NCBI GenBank assembly: GCA_040905245.1
Contig: JBBDRX010000110.1
Coordinates: forward strand, 1 to 17,216
Direction of reading: 5' to 3'
From: JBBDRX01 sp040905245
GTDB lineage: Bacteria > Bacteroidota > Rhodothermia > Balneolales > Balneolaceae
Length of the DNA: 17,216 nucleotides
In this document: positions 7,522 to 14,828 of the stretch, piece by piece
Numbering within the stretch: the stretch's first letter is position 1
Layout of the letters: each line of letters opens with the position of its first letter
Notes under the pieces: generated by a model
The model's input: only the letters and a program-made list of their open reading frames with translations
What the model was told of the DNA's origin: nothing
Database searches by the model: none
Made by a program: the position numbers and the translations under genes

Positions 7522-7555
7522 ACCGGTTCGTCTGTTCCGGTTTGCCATATTTTTT
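7521..7555 (+). terminator. Weak terminator-like inverted repeat after prfC
   Basis: AACCGG (7521-7526) pairs with CCGGTT (7537-7542) around a 10-nt loop, and ATATTTTTT follows at 7548-7555. The stem is short and the T-run lies 7 nt away, so termination would be inefficient. It lies in the 73-bp gap between the convergent prfC and lipoprotein genes. Confidence 0.3.
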
Positions 7556-7594
7556 GGTGGTGGTTCCCGCTGATGCCGGAAGGTGCGTACCGGT

Positions 7595-8368
7595 TCAGCC
7601 CTGTTTTACAGCTGCCAGATCTTCCTGGCAGAAAGCGTCCAGATCCGGTACCTCTTCGCCAAAGACCGTCCGGAAGAGGTCGGCGTTCCGGAAGGCGTAG
7701 TACATCAGGCACTCCTCGTTGGTACAGTGGGCTCCGTTTGGCGGTTCTTCCTCGTGCTCTTGTTGCATTTCTGTTCCGGCGTTGACCAGCCCCATGAGAT
7801 GTCCGGTTTCGTGCTGCCAGACGGTGGACTCTACGTGGGTACGGGAGGGGCCGCCGATGCCTCCACTCGTTTCGGCTATGGAAGCTCCGAAGAGTGCCAT
7901 GGAGGTGTTATAGTAGGCGATTCCCAGTACGTTGGCCTGGCTGTACTCTCCATCCAGAATCAGTGTATAGAGATTCAGAGTTCCCGTTTCACGGTCCGAA
8001 AAGCTGTCGCGGTGCTCCTGTTCCAGTTCACGAACCTCGGTTTCGCTGTAACTCTCCTGTCCACCGCCGGGAATTTCCGAAGGGGCTCGTATAGTGATGT
8101 CCGACTTGTTCAGCCAGGTTTCCAGGAAGGACTCCAGCGACTGAATGGCATCGGATTGCGGTTCGTACCCCTCCATATAGTCGATCTCCACAACCAGGCG
8201 GGTAAACGATTCATCGGTAATCAGGTCGTTGGCGGCAGCCCCGGGCTCAGTGGTATGGTTATAGGGGATGTCGTTTTCGGCTCCGGTGGGCTGATCGTCA
8301 CAGGAGAGGGGGAGGCTTCCGAGAAGCAGTAAAAGAAGAAATGGAAAAAAGCGGGAACGGTTTGGCAT
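7595..8368 (-). CDS. Secreted lipoprotein with metzincin-like zinc metalloprotease motif
   Basis: From the ATG at 8368 the protein has 257 aa; an upstream in-frame start at 8377 would be TTG. Residues 1-23 are a lipoprotein signal: basic RSR, a run of Leu/Phe, then LPLS-C23. C23 is followed by DD, as in exported Bacteroidota lipoproteins. The catalytic region is HETGHLMGLVNAG (186-198), giving the zinc ligands H186 and H190 and the base E187. HCTNEECLMYY follows at 214-224, which matches the HC-x4-C-x-M part of the archaemetzincin signature, with M222 as a candidate Met-turn. The canonical third ligand position (196) is Asn, so H205 or H214 may serve instead. It is probably anchored in the outer membrane or faces the periplasm. 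I recall similar predicted membrane metalloproteases in Bacteroidota; the substrate is unknown. It is convergent with prfC and divergent from the dehydrogenase gene. Confidence 0.8.
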   Translation of the reverse strand: MPNRSRFFPFLLLLLLGSLPLSCDDQPTGAENDIPYNHTTEPGAAANDLITDESFTRLVVEIDYMEGYEPQSDAIQSLESFLETWLNKSDITIRAPSEIPGGGQESYSETEVRELEQEHRDSFSDRETGTLNLYTLILDGEYSQANVLGIAYYNTSMALFGASIAETSGGIGGPSRTHVESTVWQHETGHLMGLVNAGTEMQQEHEEEPPNGAHCTNEECLMYYAFRNADLFRTVFGEEVPDLDAFCQEDLAAVKQG

Positions 8369-8562
8369 CGGTATCAAATGAGTGTCTGATTCGGTCGGTG
8401 TACAGAGAATAACGGGGAATCGGGTGTTTTGTTCCAGAGGGATTGTGTCAGAGCGTATTTAAATATGTGAATGAAGTTCCTTAAATTCCTTTGCTGATTT
8501 GAAGGCGAGCGGGTTGAACCCACGGGGAACCCGATAATACTCAAGAACTGAATAGATATATC
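8369..8562. promoter_or_regulatory. Divergent intergenic region upstream of lpdA and the metalloprotease gene
   Basis: This 194-bp gap must hold promoters for both divergent genes. Seen: an AT-rich perfect palindrome TATTTAAATA (8456-8465). Also seen are GGGTTGAACCC (8511-8521), an 11-nt inverted repeat around a central G, and a wider pairing of CGGGTT (8510-8515) with AACCCG (8528-8533). No -35/-10 or Bacteroidota -33/-7 pair stands out clearly. The palindromes could be operator or leader elements for lpdA, but this is inference. Confidence 0.35.
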
Positions 8563-9984
8563 ATGGCGAAAGAATTTGATCTGTGTGTGATAGGAAGCGG
8601 GCCAGGCGGATATGTAGCTGCAATTCGCGCGTCCCAGCTGGGTTACAAAACGGCAATTATCGAGAAGCGGCATCTGGGAGGAGTCTGTCTGAATATCGGA
8701 TGTATTCCAACAAAAGCACTCCTGCGGTCTGCGGAAGTGTATGAATCGATCGAACACGCCGGTGACTACGGTGTTACCGTGAAAGATGCCTCTCCCGATT
8801 TTCCAGCCATCATCAAGCGGAGCCGGAATGTTGCCAATAAAATGAGCAAGGGTGTTCAATTCCTGATGAAGGCCAACAAAGTTGAGGTCTTCATGGGGGC
8901 CGGAGAGTTTACCTCTTCTTCGGAGGTCGTGGTCAAGGACGAAAACGGCAAGAAAACCGAAACCATCAAGGCAGACAAGTTTATTGTTGCTACCGGCGCC
9001 CGGCCGAGAGAGATTCCGCCCCTACCGATCGACGGCAAGCTGGTGATTAACTCCGAGCAGGCGATGCAGCTGGAGAAGCAGCCCAAAAAGCTTGTGATCT
9101 GTGGAGCGGGAGCCATTGGTGTGGAGTTTGCCTATTTCTACCATACCATTGGAACGGACGTGACCCTTGTGGAACTGCAGGATTCCCTGGTGCCGGTAGA
9201 AGACCAGGATATCGGCAGTGAGCTGGGCAAGATCTACAAGAAGAAGGGAATGAATATCTATACCAAGAGCTCGGTGGAGAAGGTCGAGAAGAAGGGCAAG
9301 GGTGTGAAGGTGACGATCAAGACCGAAAAAGGAAACGAAACGGTGGAAGCCGACGTCGTTCTTTCGGCTGTCGGAGTTATCGGCAACGTGGAGAAACTCG
9401 GCCTGGACAAGGCGGGAGTAAAACATGAAAAGGGTACCATCCAGGTGGACAAGAAGACCTACCAGACATCAGCTGAGAACATTTATGCGATCGGTGATGT
9501 TGCCGGTGGCCCGTGGCTTGCCCACAAGGCGTCTCACGAAGCGACGGTCTGTGTCGAAAAGTTCGCCGGGGAAAACCCGCTTCTGATCAATTACAACAAC
9601 ATTCCGGGATGTACCTATTGCGAACCGCAGGTAGCATCGGTCGGTTATACGGAGAAGCAGGCGAAGGAAGAGGGATACGATGTTCTGGTTGGCAAGTTTC
9701 CGTTCTCGGCCAGTGGAAAAGCGACGGCACTGGGCCACGAAGAGGGATTTGTCAAGGTGGTATTCGACGCCAAGTACGGCGAGTGGCTGGGTTGCCATAT
9801 GATTGGTTCCCATGTGACCGAATTGATCGCCGAAGTGGTGGTTGCACGGGATCTGGAGACAACCGGCCATGAGATCATCAGCGCTGTTCATCCGCACCCG
9901 ACCATGAGTGAAGCGGTGATGGAAGCTGTAGCCGAAGCATACGGGGAGGGAGTCCACCTCGGTTCCAAACCGAAAAAGAAATAA
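8563..9984 (+). CDS. lpdA: Dihydrolipoyl dehydrogenase (E3)
   Basis: A 473-aa FAD-dependent pyridine nucleotide-disulfide oxidoreductase. It re-oxidises dihydrolipoyl groups of the pyruvate and 2-oxoglutarate dehydrogenase complexes and of the glycine cleavage system, reducing NAD+. Seen: the FAD-binding GSGPGG (11-16), the redox disulfide in GGVCLNIGCIPTKALL (C42, C47), an NAD-binding GAGAIGVEF, the second FAD motif YAIGDVAGGPWLAHKA, and the C-terminal active-site HPHPTMSEAVMEA contributed to the partner subunit. The CLNIGCIPTK form marks lipoamide dehydrogenase rather than glutathione or mercuric reductase. Length is normal. lipB follows 62 bp downstream on the same strand and lipA after it, so the enzyme sits beside the genes that make its cofactor. 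Confidence 0.97.
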   Translation: MAKEFDLCVIGSGPGGYVAAIRASQLGYKTAIIEKRHLGGVCLNIGCIPTKALLRSAEVYESIEHAGDYGVTVKDASPDFPAIIKRSRNVANKMSKGVQFLMKANKVEVFMGAGEFTSSSEVVVKDENGKKTETIKADKFIVATGARPREIPPLPIDGKLVINSEQAMQLEKQPKKLVICGAGAIGVEFAYFYHTIGTDVTLVELQDSLVPVEDQDIGSELGKIYKKKGMNIYTKSSVEKVEKKGKGVKVTIKTEKGNETVEADVVLSAVGVIGNVEKLGLDKAGVKHEKGTIQVDKKTYQTSAENIYAIGDVAGGPWLAHKASHEATVCVEKFAGENPLLINYNNIPGCTYCEPQVASVGYTEKQAKEEGYDVLVGKFPFSASGKATALGHEEGFVKVVFDAKYGEWLGCHMIGSHVTELIAEVVVARDLETTGHEIISAVHPHPTMSEAVMEAVAEAYGEGVHLGSKPKKK

Positions 9985-10046
9985 CGTATTTGGAGACGGG
10001 TTGAACCGTTCCCCGGACAGAGAACCGGTGAGGGCCGGAGTTCCGG

Positions 10047-10793
10047 ATGGAGACACGGGAAGTTGAGATTCACGATCTGGGCAGGTGTTCCTATCGGGAA
10101 GCCTGGGAGCTGCAGCGAAGAGCTCAACAGGACCTGATTGCGGAAAAACTTTGTGCAAGAGAGGCGGGAGAGAAAACCCCGAAAGCCGTTCGGGATCTGT
10201 TGCTTTTTGTTGAACACCCGCATGTCTATACACTCGGCAAGAGTGGTAACCAGGACCACCTTCTGATGTCGGAGGAGGCTCTGAAAGAGATCGGTGCCGA
10301 GTTTGTTCCCAATGATCGCGGGGGGGATATCACCTATCACGGTCCCGGACAGATTGTCGGTTATCCGATACTGGACCTGGAGCGGTACATGACGGATATT
10401 CACAAGTATCTGCGTTCTCTGGAAGAGGTGATTATCCGGGTTTGTGTAGATTTCGGTGTGGAAGCCGGCCGGTCGGAAGGCCTGACCGGCGTTTGGGTGG
10501 CGGATCAAAAAATTTGCGCCATGGGCATTCGATGTTCCCGTTGGGTGACTATGCACGGGTTCGCCCTGAATGTGCATCCGGATTTGAGTTATTTTGACAA
10601 CATTGTCCCGTGCGGGATTCAGAACCGGTCTGTAACCAGTCTGAAGGAGCTGATCGCCGAAACCCCGGAGATGTCGCTTGTGAAAGAACGGATTGTCTCT
10701 CGCTTTGAAGAGGTATTCGGAGTGTCTGCCCTGGAGGGTGGCAAACTATCTGAAAGCGAAACGCATTTTTCGTATCTTGACAGATTGATGTAA
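10047..10793 (+). CDS. lipB: Octanoyltransferase (lipoate biosynthesis)
   Basis: LipB moves octanoyl groups from acyl carrier protein to lipoyl domains, the first step of lipoate synthesis in the cytoplasm. The 248-aa sequence shows the family core RGGDITYHGPGQ (91-102), the catalytic Lys in QKICAMGIR (K155), and the acyl-enzyme Cys in NIVPCGI (C189). HGFALNV (170-176) is also conserved. The N-terminal part carries a short charged insert (KLCAREAGEKTPKAVRD) between the first helix and LLLFVEHPHVYTLG. The start ATG at 10047 is favoured by the nearby conserved strand VEIHDLG; a weak purine-rich GGCCGGAG lies upstream. It is flanked by lpdA and lipA on the same strand. Confidence 0.96.
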   Translation: METREVEIHDLGRCSYREAWELQRRAQQDLIAEKLCAREAGEKTPKAVRDLLLFVEHPHVYTLGKSGNQDHLLMSEEALKEIGAEFVPNDRGGDITYHGPGQIVGYPILDLERYMTDIHKYLRSLEEVIIRVCVDFGVEAGRSEGLTGVWVADQKICAMGIRCSRWVTMHGFALNVHPDLSYFDNIVPCGIQNRSVTSLKELIAETPEMSLVKERIVSRFEEVFGVSALEGGKLSESETHFSYLDRLM

Positions 10794-10894
10794 TGGCTGT
10801 TTTTAACCTGCGTGTCCGGAGTACGAGCCCGCCGGCTGCAATCGGAAATAGAGAGCGGGTACAGTCTTCCGGTAAAGGATAAGAGGGTAGAGTT

Positions 10895-11773
10895 ATGATT
10901 AAGGAACTGGACGTAATAGAGAAATCATCCCCCGGACAACGACGGCCGGACTGGCTGCGTGTGAAGCTTCCATCCGGAGAGAAGTTCAAGGAGGTTTCGG
11001 AAACAATTCGGAAGCACGATCTGAATACCGTTTGTTCGGAGGCCCGTTGCCCGAATATGGGTGAGTGCTGGGGTGCCGGTACGGCGACATTCATGATATT
11101 GGGAGATGTCTGTACACGCTCTTGTTCCTTCTGTGCCGTGAAGACCGGGCGTCCTCCGGCCGATCTGGACTGGGACGAACCCCGCCGGGTGGCCGACGCT
11201 GCCGCTAAAATGAAATTAAAGCATGTCGTGCTGACGTCTGTCAACCGTGATGAACGCGATGATGGCGGAGCCCCTATTTTTGCAGCGTGCCACGAAGCGA
11301 TTCGTGAACAGATCGAAGGAGTGACTATCGAGTCGCTCATTCCCGATTTTCGAGGGGTCTGGGATGCTCTTCAGATTGTAATTGATACGCCTCCGGATGT
11401 TTTGAGCCATAATCTCGAGACGGTTCCCCGGCTCTACCGGACCGTACGGCCCCAGGCTCGTTATGAACGTTCACTGGAGCTTCTCCGGCGCACAAAGGAG
11501 GCCGGCCTGAGAAGCAAGTCGGGAATTATGGTCGGGTTTGGTGAAACCCGTGAAGAGGTGATTGAGCTGATGGAAGATTGTGTAGAAAATGAGCTGGATG
11601 TCCTGACCATCGGCCAGTATATGCAGCCGACCAAAATGCACCATCCGGTTGTGGAGTGGATCCATCCCGACCAATTTGCCGAGTACAAAGAGATTGGCGA
11701 AGAATTGGGTATCGAGCATGTCGAGAGCGGCCCGCTGGTTCGCTCCTCCTACCATGCGGAGCGACACGTTTGA
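10895..11773 (+). CDS. lipA: Lipoyl synthase (radical SAM)
   Basis: LipA inserts two sulfur atoms into octanoyl groups on lipoyl domains. All cluster ligands are visible: the auxiliary [4Fe-4S] cluster CSEARCPNMGEC (C47, C52, C58) and the radical-SAM cluster CTRSCSFC (C73, C77, C80). The C-terminal RSSYHAE, whose Ser ligates the auxiliary cluster, is also present. The protein has 292 aa, standard for the family. A purine-rich AAGAGGGTAGAG lies 5-15 nt before the ATG and supports this start. It follows lipB after 101 bp. LipA sacrifices its auxiliary cluster during turnover and needs cluster resupply, which makes the A-type carrier gene at 14345 a plausible functional partner. Confidence 0.97.
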   Translation: MIKELDVIEKSSPGQRRPDWLRVKLPSGEKFKEVSETIRKHDLNTVCSEARCPNMGECWGAGTATFMILGDVCTRSCSFCAVKTGRPPADLDWDEPRRVADAAAKMKLKHVVLTSVNRDERDDGGAPIFAACHEAIREQIEGVTIESLIPDFRGVWDALQIVIDTPPDVLSHNLETVPRLYRTVRPQARYERSLELLRRTKEAGLRSKSGIMVGFGETREEVIELMEDCVENELDVLTIGQYMQPTKMHHPVVEWIHPDQFAEYKEIGEELGIEHVESGPLVRSSYHAERHV

Positions 11774-11863
11774 CCATTCAGGTTCATTCGGTTCGACTGA
11801 CCGGATTTAATTCACTATAATCAGGCGGCTGGCTGGTTAGAACCTTCACTGGAATCGCTTTCG

Positions 11864-12556
11864 ATGTTTGCACTAATTACGGTTTTACTGTTGTCGTATC
11901 TGGTCGGGTCTGTCCCCAGTTCTCTCTGGGTTGGCCGACTCTGGAAAAGTGTGGATGTCCGCGAACACGGCAGTGGAAATGCCGGTGCAACCAATGCCTT
12001 TCGTGTACTGGGTTGGAAAGCCGGAATAGTTGTATTGCTTCTCGATTTTGCCAAAGGATTCCTGGCTACAGCGGTGATCAGTCAGCTGGCCTGGGAGATT
12101 GGAAGTGGGCCGGTAGCCCCGATTGCCTGGGAGGCCAACTCGTTTCTGCTGATTTCGTGTGGGGTGATGGCGGTTCTGGGTCATATGTATCCGATCTATG
12201 CGTCATTTAACGGTGGCAAGGGTGCTGCTACGGCAGCGGGAATGCTCTACGGAATTGAACCGGTCTCCATTACGATTACACTTGTCATTTTTATCGGTGT
12301 GATTCTGATCACCCGATACGTATCCCTGGGTAGTATGGTGGCGTCATTCTGCTATCCACTCACACAGTTTGCCATGGTCTGGATTTTTGACTGGGTGATC
12401 GACCCCAGTGTACTCATCTTTTCGAGTGCGCTGGCTCTGTTCATTATTGTAAAACATCATGCGAACATCCGTCGGTTGTGGAATGGAACAGAAAGCAAAG
12501 TGGTACTCTGTCCAACACCGGATCCGGCGGAGGAGAAGGAGGAGCCCGAGCCATGA
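11864..12556 (+). CDS. plsY: Acyl-phosphate:glycerol-3-phosphate acyltransferase PlsY
   Basis: An integral inner-membrane enzyme that transfers an acyl group from acyl phosphate to glycerol 3-phosphate, producing lysophosphatidic acid. The three family motifs are present: GSVPSSLWVGR (15-25), HGSGNAGATNAFR (35-47) and GHMYPIYASFNGGKGAAT (106-123). The late KHHANIRRLWNGTE matches the last conserved loop. Several hydrophobic helices alternate with these loops (residues about 1-18, 52-72, 92-112, 136-156, 160-180 and 185-203). The C-terminus is an acidic Glu/Pro-rich tail; the DNA coding it (GGAGGAGAAGGAGGAG) also supplies the Shine-Dalgarno sequence for gpsA. The stop overlaps the gpsA start as ATGA, so the two are translationally coupled and gpsA makes the substrate PlsY needs. 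Confidence 0.96.
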   Translation: MFALITVLLLSYLVGSVPSSLWVGRLWKSVDVREHGSGNAGATNAFRVLGWKAGIVVLLLDFAKGFLATAVISQLAWEIGSGPVAPIAWEANSFLLISCGVMAVLGHMYPIYASFNGGKGAATAAGMLYGIEPVSITITLVIFIGVILITRYVSLGSMVASFCYPLTQFAMVWIFDWVIDPSVLIFSSALALFIIVKHHANIRRLWNGTESKVVLCPTPDPAEEKEEPEP

Positions 12557-13563
12557 AAAACGTGAGCATTATCGGTGCAGGCAGTTTTGGAACCGCGCTC
12601 TCCATGATTTTGTCGGAGAACGGGTGCAAGGTAACACTCTGGGCTCGCGAAGAGGAAGTAGCCCGGACGATTAACCAAAAACATTTTAATCCCTTCTATC
12701 TTCAGGATATGCGCCTTCCGGATTCAGTCGGTGCGACCACCGACTACCGTGAGGCTCTCCGGGATGCGGATATGGTCGTTATTGCCACTCCGTCTCATGC
12801 GGTACGAACCGTCGCGGAGTCGGTGGCTCCGATGCTTTCGGGCGAGGAAATTGTGGTGACGGTCTCCAAGGGAATCGAACAGGAGACCTTTATGACCATG
12901 TCCAGGGTACTGGTCGAAGTACTGGACGGTTCGTTGAGTGAAGATCGGATCGGTGTTCTCTACGGGCCGAGCCATGCAGAAGAGGTGGCTCTTTTCAAGC
13001 CCACGACCGTGGTCGCTGCGGCCTACTCCAAGAGTACGGCACGGACCATTCAGGATACGTTTATGACTCCGATGTTTCGGGTCTATCTGAACCACGACCT
13101 GATCGGGGTCGAGATTGGCGGTTCCCTGAAGAATGTGATGGCGATTGCCGCCGGAATTGTGGACGGGGCAGAAATGGGGGATAACGCGAAGGCCGCGCTT
13201 ATTACCCGCGGGCTCCACGAAATGAAGCGAATGGGAATGATGCTGGGGGCATCCCAGGATACCTTTTCCGGATTAACAGGGATGGGCGATCTGATCGTAA
13301 CCTGTACCAGCCGTCACAGCCGGAACCGGATGGTTGGTTATCGGATTGGCCGGGGAGAAACGCTGAAGCAGATCGAGTCCGGCATGACCATGGTGGCAGA
13401 AGGAGTAAAGACGGCTCGGTCCGTTCATCAGTGGGCGCAACGTAACCATGTGGAGATGCCCCTGACAGAGGCCGTCTGCCGCGTATTGTTTGAAGGAGAG
13501 CGGCCCGATGATATAATCTATGAGCTAATGACCCGTATTCCCAAAGAGGAAATTATCATCTGA
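12553..13563 (+). CDS. gpsA: Glycerol-3-phosphate dehydrogenase [NAD(P)+]
   Basis: GpsA reduces dihydroxyacetone phosphate to sn-glycerol 3-phosphate, the backbone for phospholipids. It has 336 aa from the ATG at 12553, which overlaps the plsY stop and lies about 10 nt after GGAGG. The open frame extends upstream to 12478, but that part is out of frame with plsY and lacks family sequence. Seen: the dinucleotide-binding GAGSFGTA (8-15), the conserved SKGIE (K106), GPSHAEEV (138-145), the catalytic Lys in EIGGSLKNVMAIAAG (K193), and TGMGDLIVTCTSRHSRNR. These are the complete set of family motifs. Cytoplasmic; operonic with plsY. Confidence 0.97.
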   Translation: MKNVSIIGAGSFGTALSMILSENGCKVTLWAREEEVARTINQKHFNPFYLQDMRLPDSVGATTDYREALRDADMVVIATPSHAVRTVAESVAPMLSGEEIVVTVSKGIEQETFMTMSRVLVEVLDGSLSEDRIGVLYGPSHAEEVALFKPTTVVAAAYSKSTARTIQDTFMTPMFRVYLNHDLIGVEIGGSLKNVMAIAAGIVDGAEMGDNAKAALITRGLHEMKRMGMMLGASQDTFSGLTGMGDLIVTCTSRHSRNRMVGYRIGRGETLKQIESGMTMVAEGVKTARSVHQWAQRNHVEMPLTEAVCRVLFEGERPDDIIYELMTRIPKEEIII

Positions 13564-13649
13564 CCGAGACGGTGATCCCGGTTGCCGGCGGTCTTCATGA
13601 TCTTTTTACACAGACTGGTTATCTTTCACCTGAATGTCATCTGACCCTG

Positions 13650-14327
13650 ATGAAGTACCAGGATAGCCCCATTATCATCTCTTCCATGACTCCCCGGGAT
13701 CTGAAACATCTGATCCAGATGGGAGAAGGCACTTATCTTGAGTTCAAAAAGAGAACTCCGAATGCCAAAAAGATGGCCCGTGAGATGGCTGCTTTTGCCA
13801 ATACCGCAGGCGGAACCATCCTTGTCGGAGTGGCCGATGATGGAGTGGTGACCGGAGTGCAGGCCTATTTCGAAGAGGAGTATCTACTGGAGCAGGCCGC
13901 TTATCAGGTCTGTGTCCCGCCCTTGAAAATTTCCATAGAACTGGTTCATGCGATCGAGGGGGATGTGATGGTGGTACGGGTCCCCGAAGCGGAGGTGAAG
14001 CCGGTCTACCTGAAGGGGAAAAAGCGTCGTCAGGTCTTTGTCCGGCGGGACGATGAGAGCACACTTGCCAGCGAAGAGATGGTGGACATCCTGAAAAACG
14101 AGACAACCGAAGAGGGAGTCACGTTCCAGTATGGAGACAATGAGCAGAAGCTGTTTCGCTTCCTGAACGAATATGGTGAGATCACGGTTCAGAAGTATGC
14201 TCATTTGATCAATGTGACCACCTGGCGCTCGTCCAGAATACTGGTTAACCTCGTCAATGCGGGGATACTGAATTTGTCAAATCGTGACAATGTTGACTAT
14301 TTTACCTTTTCACAACGGACCAAATAA
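13650..14327 (+). CDS. AlbA_2/Schlafen-type putative ATP- or nucleic-acid-binding protein
   Basis: A small protein of the AlbA_2 (Schlafen-like) family, widespread and poorly understood. Residues about 17-65 (numbered from 13650) show the signature DLKHLIQMGEGTYLEFKKR, then AREMAAFANTAGGTILVGV and ADDGVVTGV. FVRRDDESTLASEEM follows around 125-150, typical of the fold's last strands. The C-terminal 60 residues (YGDNEQKLFRFLNEYGEITV onward) look like a winged helix. The start is uncertain. The frame opens with GTG at 13572, and ATGs at 13650 (225 aa, chosen) and 13686 (213 aa, closest to the domain) are both plausible. None has a Shine-Dalgarno sequence. It follows gpsA with little gap and precedes the iron-sulfur carrier by 17 bp. 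Function is not known; a DNA/RNA-binding or regulatory role is inference. Confidence 0.8.
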   Translation: MKYQDSPIIISSMTPRDLKHLIQMGEGTYLEFKKRTPNAKKMAREMAAFANTAGGTILVGVADDGVVTGVQAYFEEEYLLEQAAYQVCVPPLKISIELVHAIEGDVMVVRVPEAEVKPVYLKGKKRRQVFVRRDDESTLASEEMVDILKNETTEEGVTFQYGDNEQKLFRFLNEYGEITVQKYAHLINVTTWRSSRILVNLVNAGILNLSNRDNVDYFTFSQRTK

Positions 14328-14344
14328 GCAGAATCGAAGAACTC

Positions 14345-14782
14345 ATGGCTGACGAGAAGCTTGATGATGTAATTGCATCCTTGATTGACGATGACGGAGA
14401 GGAGCAGGCGACTGCAGATATACCTGATGAGCCAACCGATATTCCGGAAGGAGAAGAGTCTGTGAACCTCACTTCGCGGGCAGCAAGGCAGGTACGGAAG
14501 ATACGGGAAGACGAAGGACTGGACGAGGAGCTCTATCTGCGTGTGGCAGTGGAGGGTGGGGGTTGTTCCGGCCTGAACTACCGTCTTGGCTTTGATCTGA
14601 AAAATGAAGAGGACCGGCTCGTCGAAAGCGAGGGCGTCCAGATTGTTGTGAACCCCAGGCATCTCATCTATCTGAACGGAATAAGAATCGACTACCCGGA
14701 TGGCCTGGATGCGCGCGGATTTACATTCGATAATCCGAATGCGACGGAGAACTGTGGCTGCGGCGCCTCATTTGCCATTTAG
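14345..14782 (+). CDS. A-type iron-sulfur cluster carrier (HesB/IscA/ErpA family)
   Basis: The C-terminal 105 residues are a complete A-type carrier that passes Fe-S clusters to apo-proteins. The three ligand cysteines are C74 in EGGGCSGLNYRLGF and C137 and C139 in ENCGCGASF. The core begins at VNLTSRAARQVRKI (residue 40). The 40 residues before it form an extra, strongly acidic segment (16 Asp/Glu, one Lys) that most family members (about 105-120 aa) lack. It is probably disordered. The sequence does not decide between ErpA, IscA and SufA, so no symbol is given. No other isc or suf genes are near. It ends 46 bp before the convergent hslO, with no terminator visible in that gap. Confidence 0.93.
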   Translation: MADEKLDDVIASLIDDDGEEQATADIPDEPTDIPEGEESVNLTSRAARQVRKIREDEGLDEELYLRVAVEGGGCSGLNYRLGFDLKNEEDRLVESEGVQIVVNPRHLIYLNGIRIDYPDGLDARGFTFDNPNATENCGCGASFAI

Positions 14783-14828
14783 ACACGCAGCGGTTCTGCC
14801 CGAACACTACTTCTCCCTGTCATTTTTC

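Noticed and set aside
7583..8332. A 249-codon plus-strand open frame
   Set aside because: It is exactly antisense to the lipoprotein metalloprotease, which has a signal peptide, HETGH and HC-x4-C-x-M.
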